From: Rhizophagus clarus | Lineage: Eukaryota; Glomeromycota; Glomeromycetes; Glomerales; Glomeraceae | Reading direction: 5' to 3' | NCBI GenBank assembly: GCA_015698045.1 | Contig: BLAL01000259.1 | Span: 1,240,001 to 1,304,000 of the forward strand | DNA: 64,000 nucleotides | Shown here: one piece after another, positions 33,822-46,599 of the stretch | Numbering within the stretch: the stretch's first letter is position 1 | Layout of the letters: each line of letters opens with the position of its first letter | Notes under the pieces: model-generated | Told to the model about the DNA's origin: nothing | Database searches by the model: none | The model's input: the letters and a program-made list of their open reading frames with translations, nothing else | Position numbers and translations under genes: made by a program

Positions 33822-36800
33822 GGTTATCTAGGACCGGGAAAACTTCTAATAGAGGTCACCGGAAATATTGGTTCAGAACCTTATAGAATTTAAAAAAATG
33901 TCATCGGATTTACATGATTCGCATTCATATGATATAGTGCGAAGTCACAGTATTTTGTGGTTCATGCTGATTTATGTCACTGTTACTAGATGATTCGCAA
34001 ACCTTAATAAATTAAGGAGGTTACCGTATATAGTATGGTTCGCAAACATATGCATGTGAGATATATATATATATATATATATAAAGAGATATCGCGGCAT
34101 TTTTCAAAATTAGAAGTTATTTCATTTATCTTAATTTAGTCTAATTATTTGACATTTCGTAAGCAGTTTGAATAAAATGGAGACACGTAAGATAAAATTT
34201 AGCGACGCGTTTAGCTTTTAAGCCTTTTTTTACTGTTATGTACTTTTTTTTTTATTTTTTTTACAATGCCACCAACTCGTCAGAAACTAAATGACCCTCG
34301 TATTGCTCGCTTTCGATCTTTAAAAAATTTTGATAAAATTATTGATGAAAAAACTGTTCGTTGTAAATGTGGAGTGATAATTCGACTAGATCGTCCATTT
34401 AGAACAACAAATTTTGAACGACACATTAAGAGTAAAAACTGTATTCTTGGTACTGACAAACAGCAAAGCTTATATCTTTTCTTTGATCAAAATCAAGATT
34501 CAGAAGGAGAAACTGAGTCACATGAATGTTTACCCTGTATTGGTTTATTTGGTGATTCGTACACAAATTATGCTACCGGTACTCCATCTGGTTATGGTGG
34601 TGGAGAAAGGCCTGAAGTGGCTGGAAAGAGACTTTTTCCCGAGAAGTTTCCTCAAGATATTCCTTTTTCTCGTAAGAAACTTAATAAAGATCAAATTCAA
34701 GAATTTAATACAACACTACAAGCAACATCTCTCTGGAAAATAGATCAATTTGAAGGAGTAATACGAAGTGCAAAGTGTACAATTATGACAACAAATTTGT
34801 CGGGTTTATGTGGTGAATGTATTGATTTGAAAAAGAATAATAGATTAAAGGATGCACTAAAATCTGTAAGTTTACCAAGTTTTTTCGTTAGTTAATAATT
34901 GAAACTTATTTTCTTTTTTTGTATAAAGAGACGGGCAACACCATCGACAACCAAATTCATACCAAAATTTTATTTTAATACCCGTTTGATTGGTCTTATG
35001 AAAAATCAAAATCTTAGAAGTCTTTGGACTTGTATAATTACCAATAACAATGATTCTGCAATGTGGGCTTCTTTAGCTCAAATGGGAATGAATGGTGCTT
35101 TTAATGGTGAAAAAACATTTACAGAGTTGGCTTCTCTAATGTTACAAATTAAGACAAAAGAGGAAGCAGGTATTAATATGAAAGGCTTGCGATATTCTGA
35201 GCACCTTACACATTTCTTTAGTTTGTTATCTGAAAGTAGTCGTGAATATGAAGTTTTTCGTAAAGAATTAGGTGGAATGTCTATTCAAAGAATTCGGTAT
35301 TTATGCATATATTTATTATCTCTTTGTTATTTGAAATATTATTACAATTATTTATACATTTAATTTATAAAAATTTGTTCAGTCAAATACGTGCCTCAAA
35401 TACAGAGTTAATTACAGATCCTAATTTAGTTCTAGATAATGTGACAAAATTTGCTTGCATAGCAAAAGAATTGAAGTGGGAAGGGCCAATTTTATTAATG
35501 ACTGATTGTACAAAGATCCGTTCTAAATTAGTTTATTCTCAAGAACTTGGTTACATTACGGGATCTACTTTACCTTCAAGTGAAGTATCAGTTTCTGATA
35601 TTAATGATATACATGAAAAAATTCGTAATATTTATGAAAATAATGCACTTGCAACACAAGTTCGGGTTATTGTTCTTAAGGTATTTTTTTTTAAACTTTT
35701 TTTTAATTAGTAAGGTTTCAGTGTTTGCATTATTTTAATGTTTATTATATTTAGATTCCAATTGGAAAAATACCTCCAATAGTGATTGCTATCTTACCTA
35801 CAAAAGGTGATGAATCTGCAGAACAAATTTTTAATATCCTCTGTACTGTATTAGATTTTGCACGCCAAAATAACTTAAATATTCTTAGTATGGGTGCTGA
35901 TGGTGCGAGATCAGAATTTAATGCTCAAACAAAAATTATGAATTCATCGTCAACATATTTTACATTTGATGATCCATTTTACAATGTACATTTTAAAGTA
36001 CCAGTTATACATGGAAGACCGTTGGTTCGTGTCCAAGACCCGAAGCACGCTAAGAAAACAGCAAGGAATCAATTATTTACTGGAGCAAGACATCTTTCAT
36101 TAGGAATAGATACTATACGATATGATCAACTGTATCTACTAGCACATCAAGATAAACATACTTTATTGAAACGTGATGTTCTTAATGTCGATAAACAAGA
36201 TGACGGTGCGGCGTATCGGATGTTTCATTCAGATAATCTATTATAAATCATTCAAGCAGAAAATGTTCCTTCTGATATGATCGGACTTTTTATTTACTTA
36301 TTTGTTCTTGGTAAGTCAAGTTGTCTTATATTTAAACAATGAAATTATTTATTGCAATAATTAATTATTTGATTATCAGGAGAATTATGTGATGCATATC
36401 TTAATCGAAAAATCGATCATAAGGCAAGAATTAGGATGGTTATGCGTGCATTTTTTTTTCTTAAAGTATGGAAAGATTATATTCAACGTTGTGGCAGTAT
36501 TCATTCATCAAAATGGTATAATATGCAACACAGTATTATATCTATGCAAAGTTTTGAGATTTTTATTAGTATGGCAGAATCTTTGATAATGCTTATTATG
36601 ATTCATCGAGAATACTATCCTCACTACCCCTTATTTTTATGGGAACATGGAACTGAGGCTCTTGAACACATATTTGGTATATCTCGTCAAGTAATAGCTG
36701 ATTTTAACTTTTATGAATTTTATAAAATTCAAAAACGTGTAATGTATCGAGATAAAATTTCACGTGCTGGACTGATTAATACATCAAGGGATCGAACATC

Positions 36801-38435
36801 AGCTGGAGGTAAGAATTTGTTATATTAATTAAAATATATTTAACAAAAAATTCACAAATTTTGTATATTTAGGTTATGTATTTGATATTGATGGTACTTC
36901 TCTTTCCCATGAAACTATTGAATGTTTACGTACTTGGCCATCTGAAGATGATTTTAAAGAAGCAATTCGTATTGGACATAGTGAAGCGATGTCATTTGCA
37001 GAATATCTTCAAATTGATAATCGGACGGCGCTTTCAATGCAACAACTTATTCGTCGCGATGAACATTCATCAGATGATCAGAGTAACTTAGAAATAATTG
37101 ATGATGATGAACAAGATGATGAACAATGTCAAAATTTAGCCGGTATAAAAATTATTTTGATATTTATTAATGATTTTCAACTTTTTAATTCAAATTTTTA
37201 TTTTAGAATCCATTGAACCGCAAAAAGAAATTGAGAATATTGGAACTGCTGCATTTGAGGTTTCTCGGCTCTTGTTGGATGAATCAGATGATGAGTCAAA
37301 TATGGGGAATGAAAATGAAGCAACAAATATTTCGTTGGTAACTTTTCCTGATTTGCATTACATTCTTAGTCAAAAACCAGTTCACCAAAAGCAATTTGAA
37401 AAGTTTGATCTACTATTTACACCTGAAGGATTTGTAAATTATAAAGTTATAATTGATACTCGAAAAAATCATGATGCCTTTACACGACATTCAAAAAGTG
37501 CCTTCAACAAACAAGCACAACCCGAAACATCTGAAACAACTGAAAAATCTGGTTTACTCAATCTTAATAATGCTAATCGATTAATTACTGAATTAACAAT
37601 TGATTTAAATGTTCAAGAAAATTGCAGAAATCGACGAAAAGAACGTTGGGAAGGACGTAAACGACTTGCAACTATTCCAATAGCTGTTGGAACTAATGGT
37701 AAATATTTCTTTTATTGCCATCGTAAAATTCAATTATGTTTAAAGCTAAAATATTTAAGTGATTATTTTTTCTTTTAAGTGCACAATATTATTGATGCAA
37801 ATGTATCTGATATTTATAATCTAATTTCGGGTGGATATTTGATCATTTATTCAGACAATAAACTTTGTATTGCTCAAATTATCTCAATGTATGAAAAGCA
37901 AGATTAACGACATGCTTGGATAGAAAAGGCGAATTTTTTGGATTATTTATCATATATTTCAGTTAATATTTACCTGAATGTTTATAACAATCTTTGGACA
38001 AATACATGCGAGGCAGGAGGAAAATTATTTGCCCACGTTCCAGCTAAAGAAGTTTTATATTACTTTAATTCACCATCTTTTGTTTCTCAAGGTTCTTTTT
38101 ATAATTTAACAAAAGAAAGTTTGGAAATTTTTCAGCATTTTAAAACACCAGAAATGACATCAAATCTAGCAAAGATTTTTCATAAATAACAATTTTTGAT
38201 ATTAAATTTGTAATTTTTTTTTGCTAAAATGTAATATTTTATGAAATAAAGGGAAGTTTTAATAATTAAAAATAAAATATCTCCCCGTAATTTTATGATT
38301 CGAATATCTTGTATTTTTCATACTTACCGTAATTTTGGTTTGCATAATTAGTAAAGTCATGTGGTTCGCAATCATATGATTTTTCTATATTTTTCCGGTG
38401 ACCTCTATTAGAAGTTTTCCCGGTCCTGGTTATCT
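33822..38435 (+). mobile_element. 4.6-kb DNA transposon with perfect 33-bp TIRs and 8-bp target duplication
   Basis: The TIR at 33830-33862 (begins AGGACCGGGAAAACTTCTAA) is repeated exactly in inverted orientation at 38395-38427. The target duplication GGTTATCT is at 33822-33829 and 38428-38435. Subterminal copies of TGGTTCGCAAACATATG-like words occur near 34040 and, as GTGGTTCGCAATCATATG, near 38361, possible transposase binding sites. Removing the insert and one duplication rejoins the host gene. Perfect ends imply recent insertion. TIR size and 8-bp duplication fit P-like or hAT-like DDE elements. Confidence 0.9.
34266..38189 (+). pseudogene. DDE transposase, 8 exons, two in-frame TAA (P-element/THAP9-like)
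   Basis: Exons 34266-34865, 34929-35296, 35383-35680, 35755-36310, 36380-36808, 36873-37142, 37207-37698 and 37780-38189 sum to 3423 nt (1141 codons) with all junctions in phase. The N terminus has a C2HC finger (VRCKCGVIIRLDRPF, then HIKSKNC). Candidate RNase H-fold acidic residues are D364 (LLMTDCTK), D471 (GADGARSE) and E700 (EHGTEALEHIFG). VQDPKHAKKTARN resembles the D-H-K-RN motif of P-type transposases. Two TAA codons break the frame, at 36244-36246 and near 37905, each one C-to-T change from CAA. It is otherwise intact, so loss of function is recent or the stops are read through. The superfamily is inferred. Confidence 0.75.
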
Positions 38436-39177
38436 ACACCGAACAGTGGATTTATGAATCTATCTAAACATTTGCAGCGCATGATGAGTGACTAGTTCGT
38501 CACAAATGATAATGCTGATATTAAGGACGATGCAGACGAAGGTAATAATCTAATATTATAATACGAAAGTATTCATTATAACATTAATATATTAACCAAC
38601 AGCACATATGGTACTTAAAGTTTTCTCACCAGACGAACAGATTTCTAATATATTGTTAAAGAAGCGTGTACCTCAAAGAAATGTGAAACTGTCACTATTA
38701 ATGAATTTTCATAAAGAATTGAAGTTAGCATACGAAGATTTCAGAGACAGCCCTGTCATACTTAATAACACGCCATCATTTTTCGAGTATGCGAGTTTTG
38801 TTTTTGAAAAAGAAAGAGGCAGTACTATTCTACGCCGTTTACATATTGGTAATATTGTATTGATCGATATTGAAAACGATGACAATCTCGCAATTATAAG
38901 AGCATTATTTTATCATCAAAAAAATGACCTTCAATTTGCATTTATTGTCGTTAACTGGTTTGAGAAATTAAATCGTACAATGTTAGACTGTCCATTATAC
39001 AGGTTACAAACAATAAACACTAATAATTGCCAAAGGATTTTTTCTATTAGTTTAGTGAGTGCGATCAACAACATACATTTCATTCATTGTTGTAAAGACG
39101 AAGAATTTACTGAAGGCGATCACAATCTGAGAAATGAATTGTATATGCGAAACTTATATTTTTTCAAAGCCGTTTAG

Positions 39178-39605
39178 TGCTTATTAATCGTTTATTAACT
39201 ACTGTTTATAGAAAAATTTTCATTTTATTTACAATTTAGAACACTCGATTTGCATACATTTGGATTTAGAATAGAACATTTCATTTTTCTTAAAGTTTGT
39301 AGAACACTTTACGATTTATTTGCGACATCAAAAATACAAATTATCTTTAATTTTAATATACATTTAATATAACTTTAATATATATTGGATACAATATTAC
39401 GATACAGTAAATATAACTTTTGCATATATTAAATACAACTTTACTATACATTAATATAACTTTAATATATTATTACCGCATGTTAAATATAACGTTAATA
39501 TGCATTAAATATAATGTTAATATGAATTGAATATACTGTTAATATGAATCGAATATAACGTTAATATGAATTTAACGTGACTTTTCTAATTTTGATACAA
39601 TTTTT
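39178..39605. repeat. Loose tandem repeat of AACGTTAATATGAATT-like units
   Basis: From about 39340 to 39590, units of 20-28 bp such as TATAACGTTAATATGAAT recur at least six times, downstream of the decayed transposon gene. Confidence 0.5.
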
Positions 39606-41866
39606 GTACAACTCGGTTAAATCAGGTGATGATCTCCTTAATATGCGTCAACCTTATACACACGATTCACTTAAACTTATCGTAAGGATGTGAAACCATA
39701 TCGTGGCCAGACCTTGGTTATGAGGTGTATAATATAATTTCGATTTGGTAACGATGTGGTTTCAATTATAAAAGTTTCTGCAAAGAGATCCATCAGTGTA
39801 AAATAATAATTTTTGATAGGATATTAATTGATCTTTAATGGCTAGAAGACGATCTTTATTAGGAGAAGGGAGAATCTGTCTATGAATCCATATGTTGTCA
39901 TTATTTTAAACATGAAAGGTAGAGATGTGGCAGTCCAAAAGAGGAGAGATCTGTTAATGCAATATTGAAAAATGTGACATAATGCCAGGTAAAAATTATG
40001 AATCTAGGACTGTGTGATCATAGCCTGCAAACTATAAGGATATATGTACAATTCAATTATATTTGACAGATATTGTTATTGAGGATACGTTCAATTGTAG
40101 TAAAGAAAATGTGACACATTGCCAAATGATGGTACATATATCCTAATTATCTAAGTATATAAGATTTGTTATTGCATTGAATGTGGCTTTTCTGTAAACC
40201 TCAATATTGTAAAGTCCTTTATAACCATCATGCATTTTGTTAGTAATTCTGTTCATAAACCAATTAAGATCAAGTTGAAAGACTATGTATTCTTTTATCC
40301 TTCTATTCTGTGATAGAGGTATGAGAAATCTGATTATATGAGAGGCAGATGATGTTGATTAGAATTTCTGTCAAAGAATTTTAGAATCTGGAAATATTAA
40401 TACTATATTTTCAATTTGAGAAAACCACTCATATAAGTCAAATTAAGAAAAATAGCTTTAGTTTATTTGCAAATATGCTGGGCAATTTTTGGTTATATTC
40501 GTCTGATTTGTGGTGATCTAAAGGCAATTTTATAGCACAAATTAATACTGATCAGAATTCCTTTTTGCCGTATGAATCAGAATGCTGATATGTGATTCAG
40601 ATTTGACTTTTTACAGTCAATATCAAAATAGTAAATGCTATCATATAATAATTATAGAATTGGATTTGTCATTTTATGACCAATATTAAAATAGTAAATG
40701 GCACTATCTTAGAAATCAGATGTAAGTATTATTATAAAATCTGACACAATTACTATTTATAGTAATTATCGTCATTCAACTAAGATTACCTGCCAAAATT
40801 AGGTAGTTTAGGCCAAGGCCAAAACTTTTTTGTAGTCAAAAATTTAGGCAATTAAAAGTAAATTTACTGAAATTATAATGCTGAAATTATTACTAAAATG
40901 CTGAAATTTGGCCAAAATTATAAGCTAGCTTTAATATCATAATTCTGGTCAAAATAAAGGATTAATATATAAATTTTCTTTTTTGGGAGACTGTTAAAAG
41001 CAGGATAAAATTATGTGATTATAGTAAAAATAATTGTCATATGGTATCGCATTTTCCATTCTTCATTTTTACTAAGTATTCCAAAGACTTAGAAATTTTT
41101 CAGTTAGTAAAAACATATTTATCACATATATTATTTGTCACATTCGTAATTTCTTAATACTGTAATTCTGGCCAATTCTACTCTGCTTTAATAACTTCTT
41201 TTTTGGAAATTTGTGTAATATCACGTGACTTAATGCTATATAATTTCAGCCAATTTTTAATTTTGGCCAAAATTAAGCAATAGTTTGACCTTAGTTTTGG
41301 AATAAATTTAATTGGCCAAAACCTTTCAGAATTTCCTTTTTAGTTTTGGCAGGCAATCTTATATTCAACTAATTATTATCATTCAACTGATTATCATCAT
41401 TCAACTGATCGAATTGTACATTGATTATAAATTTAAAAAAATTGAATTTATTATTTACTAATAATATAAGATATTATATTAATTTAAATTCTAGATATGA
41501 TATAAATAAATTGATTATTCTATGTACCCTAGTATAGTGATAATATCCTCATCCAACAGATACTGTGAGTTATATCATTAAAACTTTTCAAGTGTTTCTT
41601 AATCTTTTTCTATTAAAGAAGTAAATGAACATCATATAAAATTTTTTCACTCTGATAAGAATCTTTTATAAGAATTAGATTTGATAATTACCATTGTAAG
41701 AATGGAAAATTGCTGAACTGATTATTTAAGAAACTTTTAATTATAGCTAAGGGCTAAAGGGGTTCTTTTCTGGTTTACTAAATTTTTTATGCAGGTCAGA
41801 TAAAAAAATTTTTTTGCACGGTGCGAAAAAAATATATTTTTTTTTTCAGATGGTTGGACCATTTAA

Positions 41867-41930
41867 AACTAAATTTGCTAAAACTAAAACTAAATTTGCT
41901 AAAACTAAAACTAAATTTAGTTTTTCTTAC
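41867..41930. repeat. 18-bp tandem repeat
   Basis: Three units of AAAACTAAATTTGCTAAAACT type in tandem. The small ORF across it is a by-product of the repeat. Confidence 0.7.
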
Positions 41931-42019
41931 TATACTATATTAATCCTAAAAAAAAAGTACTGGTTTCTTACGCTTAATGATGAATATTTATATTAAAATT
42001 TTTTAATTACTTTAATATA

Positions 42020-42145
42020 ATTTTATGAATAAAAAAAAAAATCTCATGAATAATAAAAATCTTCTAAATAAAAAAAAAATCTTCTGAATAAAAAAAAAAT
42101 CTTCTCAATAAAAAAAAATCTCCTAAATAAAAAAAAAATCAATTT
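42020..42145. repeat. Tandem repeat of AATAAAAAAAAATCTTCT units
   Basis: About six units of 18-20 bp with A8-A10 runs separated by ATCTTCTGAAT-like linkers. Confidence 0.75.
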
Positions 42146-43490
42146 CAGATTCAGAATCTTTTATAATCCTTACGTTTTTATTCTTTTTCAAAACTTTAAA
42201 ATTTTTTTTTCTGAAAATCAACCTTTTGGTAAATTACGCTTCCTATTTACTGGTACTAGTAACAAAGTTTTAATAATATAACTTACAAGATTATTAGATA
42301 GTATAAGGGGGTTTAAGAAAAATAATCATTTAGGTGATCATGAAATAAAAATTAATTGGCTCTTATCAAACTTGTACATTTAAAATTTGTTTTTAATAGT
42401 TTTCATTTCTACTTAATAGATTGACTGACAATACTTAAAATAAGATAATAATAATAAATTTGTATTTAAAAAATAGTCATAAGGATCATAAAATAATATC
42501 CTCTTCTATTATTTTACTAGCCTAAGGATTTTTCACTTAGAAATTTATTTTTAATAATAATTGGTTTTTTAAATTAATAATAAGTTTCAAATTTAATAAT
42601 AATTTTTTTTTTTAAGAAATAATACTCTGTAGATTTCATATTGCTTATTCTTCAAGAATAACTTATAATTATAAAAATACTATTATATTATGTAAGTTCA
42701 TTAAGCTATTGGATTATCAATAAAAGATTTTTTTAACTTTCATGTTTAATGTAACAAGTTTTAAGATTTTTTTTTAATAATAAAATATTAAACAATAAAA
42801 AGTAATAAAATACATAAAAATATCAATAAAAAATTAATTTTAAAAAATATTATATAAAACAAAAATAAAAAATATTCAACATCTACGAGATTATGACTTT
42901 AATGTTAACTTCACTAAAACATGACTTGATCTATGTATTAACAATATTCCTATATATATAATTGTATTACATTACTTCAAATGCATAGAACTTTATATAT
43001 ATTTGTGTATTTTGATTATCTTTATTGAAAAAAATGCATATTAAAGTAAAACTGAATGTTAGTGTATTATCCATTTAGCGATTTGATATAAAATTATTAT
43101 TATTCTAAATCTTGGCTTTCAATTTAGTTATTTAGTTCATATCAATATACAATCAACATACATATATACAGGTCAAAAGCTAATAAATTGGGCATATGAC
43201 CTATTGATAACTATTAGGTTAATAGGTTAGCCAAAATTTAGTAATCAATATGGCATATGCCTGATTGATAACTATATAAAAATTTAGGTTAGCTAAATTG
43301 ATAATTTGAATAAATTAGGTAATAATTCAATAGTCATCATTCAATTTGATATATAATTATTACTACTTGTAAAATTGAATTCAATCAGAATACAGACACA
43401 ACTCTCCCTGACGATCACTCAGCCCAATTTTTTTGTGATAAAAAATACAATTTTTATTTTTTATTTTTCTGAGTAGTCATAGGAAACAAC

Positions 43491-45044
43491 ATGAAAAAAG
43501 GCTCAACTTCCTGTTCAGTGGACAAGCAAGTCTTAGAAGAGGATATTAAATACGCTATAGAAAAATTTTTTTACGAAGAGATAATAGATATATTTCCCAA
43601 GTTACTACAGAATACGTCGAACAATATAGAATTTAGAAATTTTATTCTACGATGTCTCAAAGACCAAGACTGGTCAACTCTCAAAGAACTACAATAAGAG
43701 AAGTATAGGTTTGGACGAAGGGACTATTCGTTAGAGATTTTTGGCTTTATTTTTGCTTTGAGTCACCGTGTGTCTTCTTCTGCCTGGACATATATACTGA
43801 TAGAAAATGATATAATGGACGCCTTTGACGATTCAGATAATCATACTTCTCATGATGAACAGCCTATTAACATATCTAGCAGTTCTACAGCAGCTAATAA
43901 ATCCAAACTAGTTGTTACATCACAAGCTCCTGAGGAGGAAATGGATATTTCTTTCACAGAGGAGGACCAACCAGCACCACAGTTGCATATCACAAATGTT
44001 GATCAACCTAAAACAGATAGTTCCATGAAAAAAGATAAGAAGAAAAGGAAAAAGAAGAAATCCCGCCAGAACTAATTATAAAAAGCCAATCAGATAACCC
44101 AACCGATTCCATCTTCATCATCATCAAATCCTCCCGTTTTAGAGAAATCATCACCGCCGCAGTCCAATACTCAAGAAAAAGGCAAATCCCTTGAACGGAA
44201 AGATAAACAATCGGATATATATGGTAAAGATGAAGCAAACTATATTGTCACAGGATTCCAACCTTCGCCAATGTCGAAGGCCGTTCACGATATCCTAATA
44301 TATGACATACCAGCAAAATGGAGCAACTTTGACATCCTGCAACACTTATCGTCATGGGGTAGAGTCATCTCGCTACAAGTCAAACGGCAGAACAAATATA
44401 AGACCGTATGTTGTAAATTTGAGATGAATGAGCTCTTTTTGAAATATGACACAAATAAGAGTTGGATAGCTCCTTTAAATGCACTACCTGTGCGATGGTT
44501 TCTAGCGTCCTGGTCACTCAAGGAAAGGAAAGAAAGAAAGCGATACTAAGTTGTGATCGAGAATCTATCTGAGGATATGAATACAACTACACTGGCTCTC
44601 AAAGAGAACATTAGCTCCCTAATACAACGTGATATATGCATGTTCAAAGAAGTAAAATTTCCAGATGGATCCAGGAAAATCATAGGTTATCTCTTAACAT
44701 GGGACAACATAAAAGAATGTATAGATATGCCTATGACTTGGAATAACGCTAAATTGAAATGGTCCTGTCACTTTGGTTCTTCTAACAACAAGTCAGCTTA
44801 CAAAACTACTCATGAGATCAAACCAAGCGACCAAATACTAATACTCAACAGAACCCATCCCGCAAGTCCAATACCGTCAGTACAGGCTTGAACCGTATTC
44901 CCATTGGTAATCGTAAGGATTCCAAGTAAGCAAAGAAAACTGAAGATGAATTGTTCAAGATCTCTAAACGCTCTTCAGATTCAACCAAGAAGACAGCTCT
45001 GAAGAAACCCTGGATTTCCAAGAAGAAGCTAGCTGAGATATAGC
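43491..45044 (+). pseudogene. LINE ORF1-like RNA-binding protein, decayed
   Basis: A short open frame (43491-43697, 68 codons, MKKGSTSCSVDK start) precedes the main frame from 43815 (MDAFDDSDNHTSHDEQ). The main frame has an acidic/Ser-rich part, a Lys run (KKDKKKRKKKKSR), and an RRM-like core, ILIYDIPAKWSNFDILQHLS with WGRVISLQVKRQNKYKTVCC (about 44290-44410). A second conserved part is KFPDGSRKIIGYLLTWDNIK. Stops break it near 44073, 44079 and 44549, and a one-base frameshift near 44880 leads into a basic tail ending KKKLAEI, stop. The gag-like role (RNA binding) is inferred from the RRM pattern seen in LINE ORF1 proteins. Confidence 0.6.
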
Positions 45045-45275
45045 GATGATCATAAAAACTCTGAAATCACTCGTTAGGCAGTAGACTAGGGTAGTAATAC
45101 TTTAGGTCTAAGAGTTTATTAATTTTATCTTTAGTTTTTAAAATATTTCTTTTTTTTACACCCTTTTTTCCTTTAGGATGTCTAGATTAGCTAGCATCAC
45201 TTAGTGCCCTGGTTTTGAAGCGATATGGTTGGACTGGGATGTTTGGACCCTAGGAGCTTTCTTTCATGTAATTAG

Positions 45276-45294
45276 TGGCTGATTATTTCAGCCA
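45276..45294 (+). other. 3' stem-loop of the retroposon
   Basis: TGGCTGA (45276-45282), loop TTATT, TCAGCCA (45288-45294): a perfect 7-bp stem 15 nt before AATAAA. Several LINE groups use a 3' stem-loop for template recognition. Confidence 0.6.
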
Positions 45295-45338
45295 ACCTTT
45301 TTGCTTTAATAAAATTTGCATTACTAACGCCTTAAAAG

Positions 45339-45810
45339 TTAATTCGTGATCCGTCTAAGAACTGCAAAAAGGTACTATATAAATTCAGTGCAAAAAACTT
45401 AAAACGTTATCTCATATTATCTCGTGAGCCAGTGATTGGATTTCGATGAGCCTTAGGTTATTTTGTAGATGTCAATGTCCTCTTCAAAATAAAAAAAAAA
45501 ATTTCGAAATCTGACTAGTAAATCGTGAGATAATGACCAAAAGCTATTTTTTTCAGAGCGGATTGGTTTCCCAATTTGGAATCCGATCCGCTCCGAAAAA
45601 AATAGTTTTTTGTGATTGTATCACGACCCATTGGTCCAAATTCGATGATCCTTTTTTTATTTTGAAGAGAGCATCGAGTTCTACAAATTAGCTTAAAGTT
45701 CATCGAAATCCGATCACTGGATCACGAGATAACACGAGATAACGTTTTAAGTTTTTTGCACCGAATTTATATAGTACCTTTTTGCAGTTCTTAGGCGGAT
45801 CATGAATTAA
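45339..45810. mobile_element. 472-bp foldback element with TTAA ends
   Basis: The two halves are near-perfect inverted copies. TTAATTCGTGATCCGTCTAA at 45339 faces its complement ending CATGAATTAA at 45810, and homology runs to the centre near 45573 (GGATTGGTTTCCCAATTTGG, then AATCCGATCCGC). TTAA at both ends could be a piggyBac-type target duplication or part of the arms. It lies exactly between the retroposon 3' end and its A tail. Confidence 0.8.
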
Positions 45811-46139
45811 AAAAAAAAAAAAAAAAAGAATTCAATCAGAATATACCGATTAATGACTATTAACTAATCCATGTTATATTATTTTTATTATTAGTTTAAT
45901 ACATTTGACACAGTATATCAATAAACTATACTATTAAAAATCAACTTTTTTTTTGTTAATCAATTATACATGAAACGTAACACATATCATACTAAAGTAT
46001 AATTTTTAGTTTTATTTTATGAAGTTTAAAACTTTTAAACTTATTTTTCTAAAAAAAAATTATATATTTTTTTTATTTATTCTAAAAAAATTTTTCTTTT
46101 TTTAAAAAATAAATTTTTTTTTTTTATTTTAGATTTGAC

Positions 46140-46510
46140 AATCTGATATTAATAAAAAAAAAATATATCAGCACCTTGCATTGATTTTTCTTTATCTGCA
46201 AGTTCTGGTACTAAGAATTTTTTTGTCTATTTATATATTCTGGCATAATATTGAGTAATTTTTCTTTTTCTGTTTGCTCATTTTGATATTATGGTATTAA
46301 GAAAAAAAAATGCTAGTTTTTTTCTCTGTTTGAATATTCTGGAATGGTATTGAGAAAAAAAGTCTAATTTTTTTTTCTCTGTTTGCTTATTTCAGTATTA
46401 TGATTTTGAGAAAGATATTAAGAAAAAAAGTTGATTTTTTTTTCTCTATTTGCCCATCCTGATATGGTATTGAAAAAAAAAATTTTTTCTCTATCTATTA
46501 TCTGATATAG
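46140..46510. repeat. Tandem repeat of about 75 bp
   Basis: Four or five units with TTTTTCTCTGTTTGCTCATT, TGATATTATGGTATTAAGAA and A/T runs. No coding role. Confidence 0.65.
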
Positions 46511-46599
46511 TATTAAATTATTGATTACTTATTAATCTACTATTACTCATGAATCCTGATATAATATAATGATGATCTGCAATTTGATCATTTATTGTA

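Larger units (their letters stand above)
31136..39177 (+). pseudogene. Large multicopy transposon-type gene, decayed and split by a later transposon
   Basis: The segments read in order as one protein. An acidic N terminus (31136-31500) ends QLNEFAPYF. Next comes LPLLPIRSQKINISNKKTPS (about 31700-31900), then 32302-33355 with YDDFRIFRNVYHSLGGIYIQ, GNECVIIASLGITTADLPQG, a Cys motif NKGCQTCNMTK, and ISHIDSFMMSDCLQLTMMFP. After an intron, 33585-33829 follows, and the sequence resumes at 38436-38548 and 38603-39177. More than six stops break it. A 4.6-kb transposon (33830-38427) interrupts it. A diverged relic of the same family lies at 49085-50575. It resembles KDZ/Plavaka-type fungal transposon proteins, but that assignment is from memory of motif style and is tentative. 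Confidence 0.6.
39606..43376. other. AT-rich repeat-relic spacer
   Basis: About 3.8 kb without a credible gene. It holds a cluster of (AATT)TTGGCCAAAATT words (40790-41340), a CACGTG core at 41222-41227, a TCATTCAACTGAT short tandem near 41370-41405, and two simple arrays annotated separately. Confidence 0.45.
43377..45843 (+). mobile_element. ORF1-only LINE-like retroposon with 16-bp target duplication and poly-A tail
   Basis: GAATTCAATCAGAATA occurs at 43377-43392 and again at 45828-45843, directly after a run of 19 A (45809-45827). The insert 43393-45827 therefore has the hallmarks of target-primed reverse transcription. It carries an ORF1-like region (43815-45044) and a 3' region with a 7-bp stem-loop (45276-45294) and AATAAA near 45309, but no reverse transcriptase. 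A 472-bp foldback sits between the AATAAA and the A tail. Together this resembles non-autonomous half-LINE elements that keep ORF1 and the 3' end. Confidence 0.8.

Noticed and set aside
34060..34085. (AT)n run as a possible regulatory or CRISPR-like feature
   Set aside because: A plain dinucleotide microsatellite inside the transposon 5' region; no CRISPR-type spaced repeats occur anywhere in the window.
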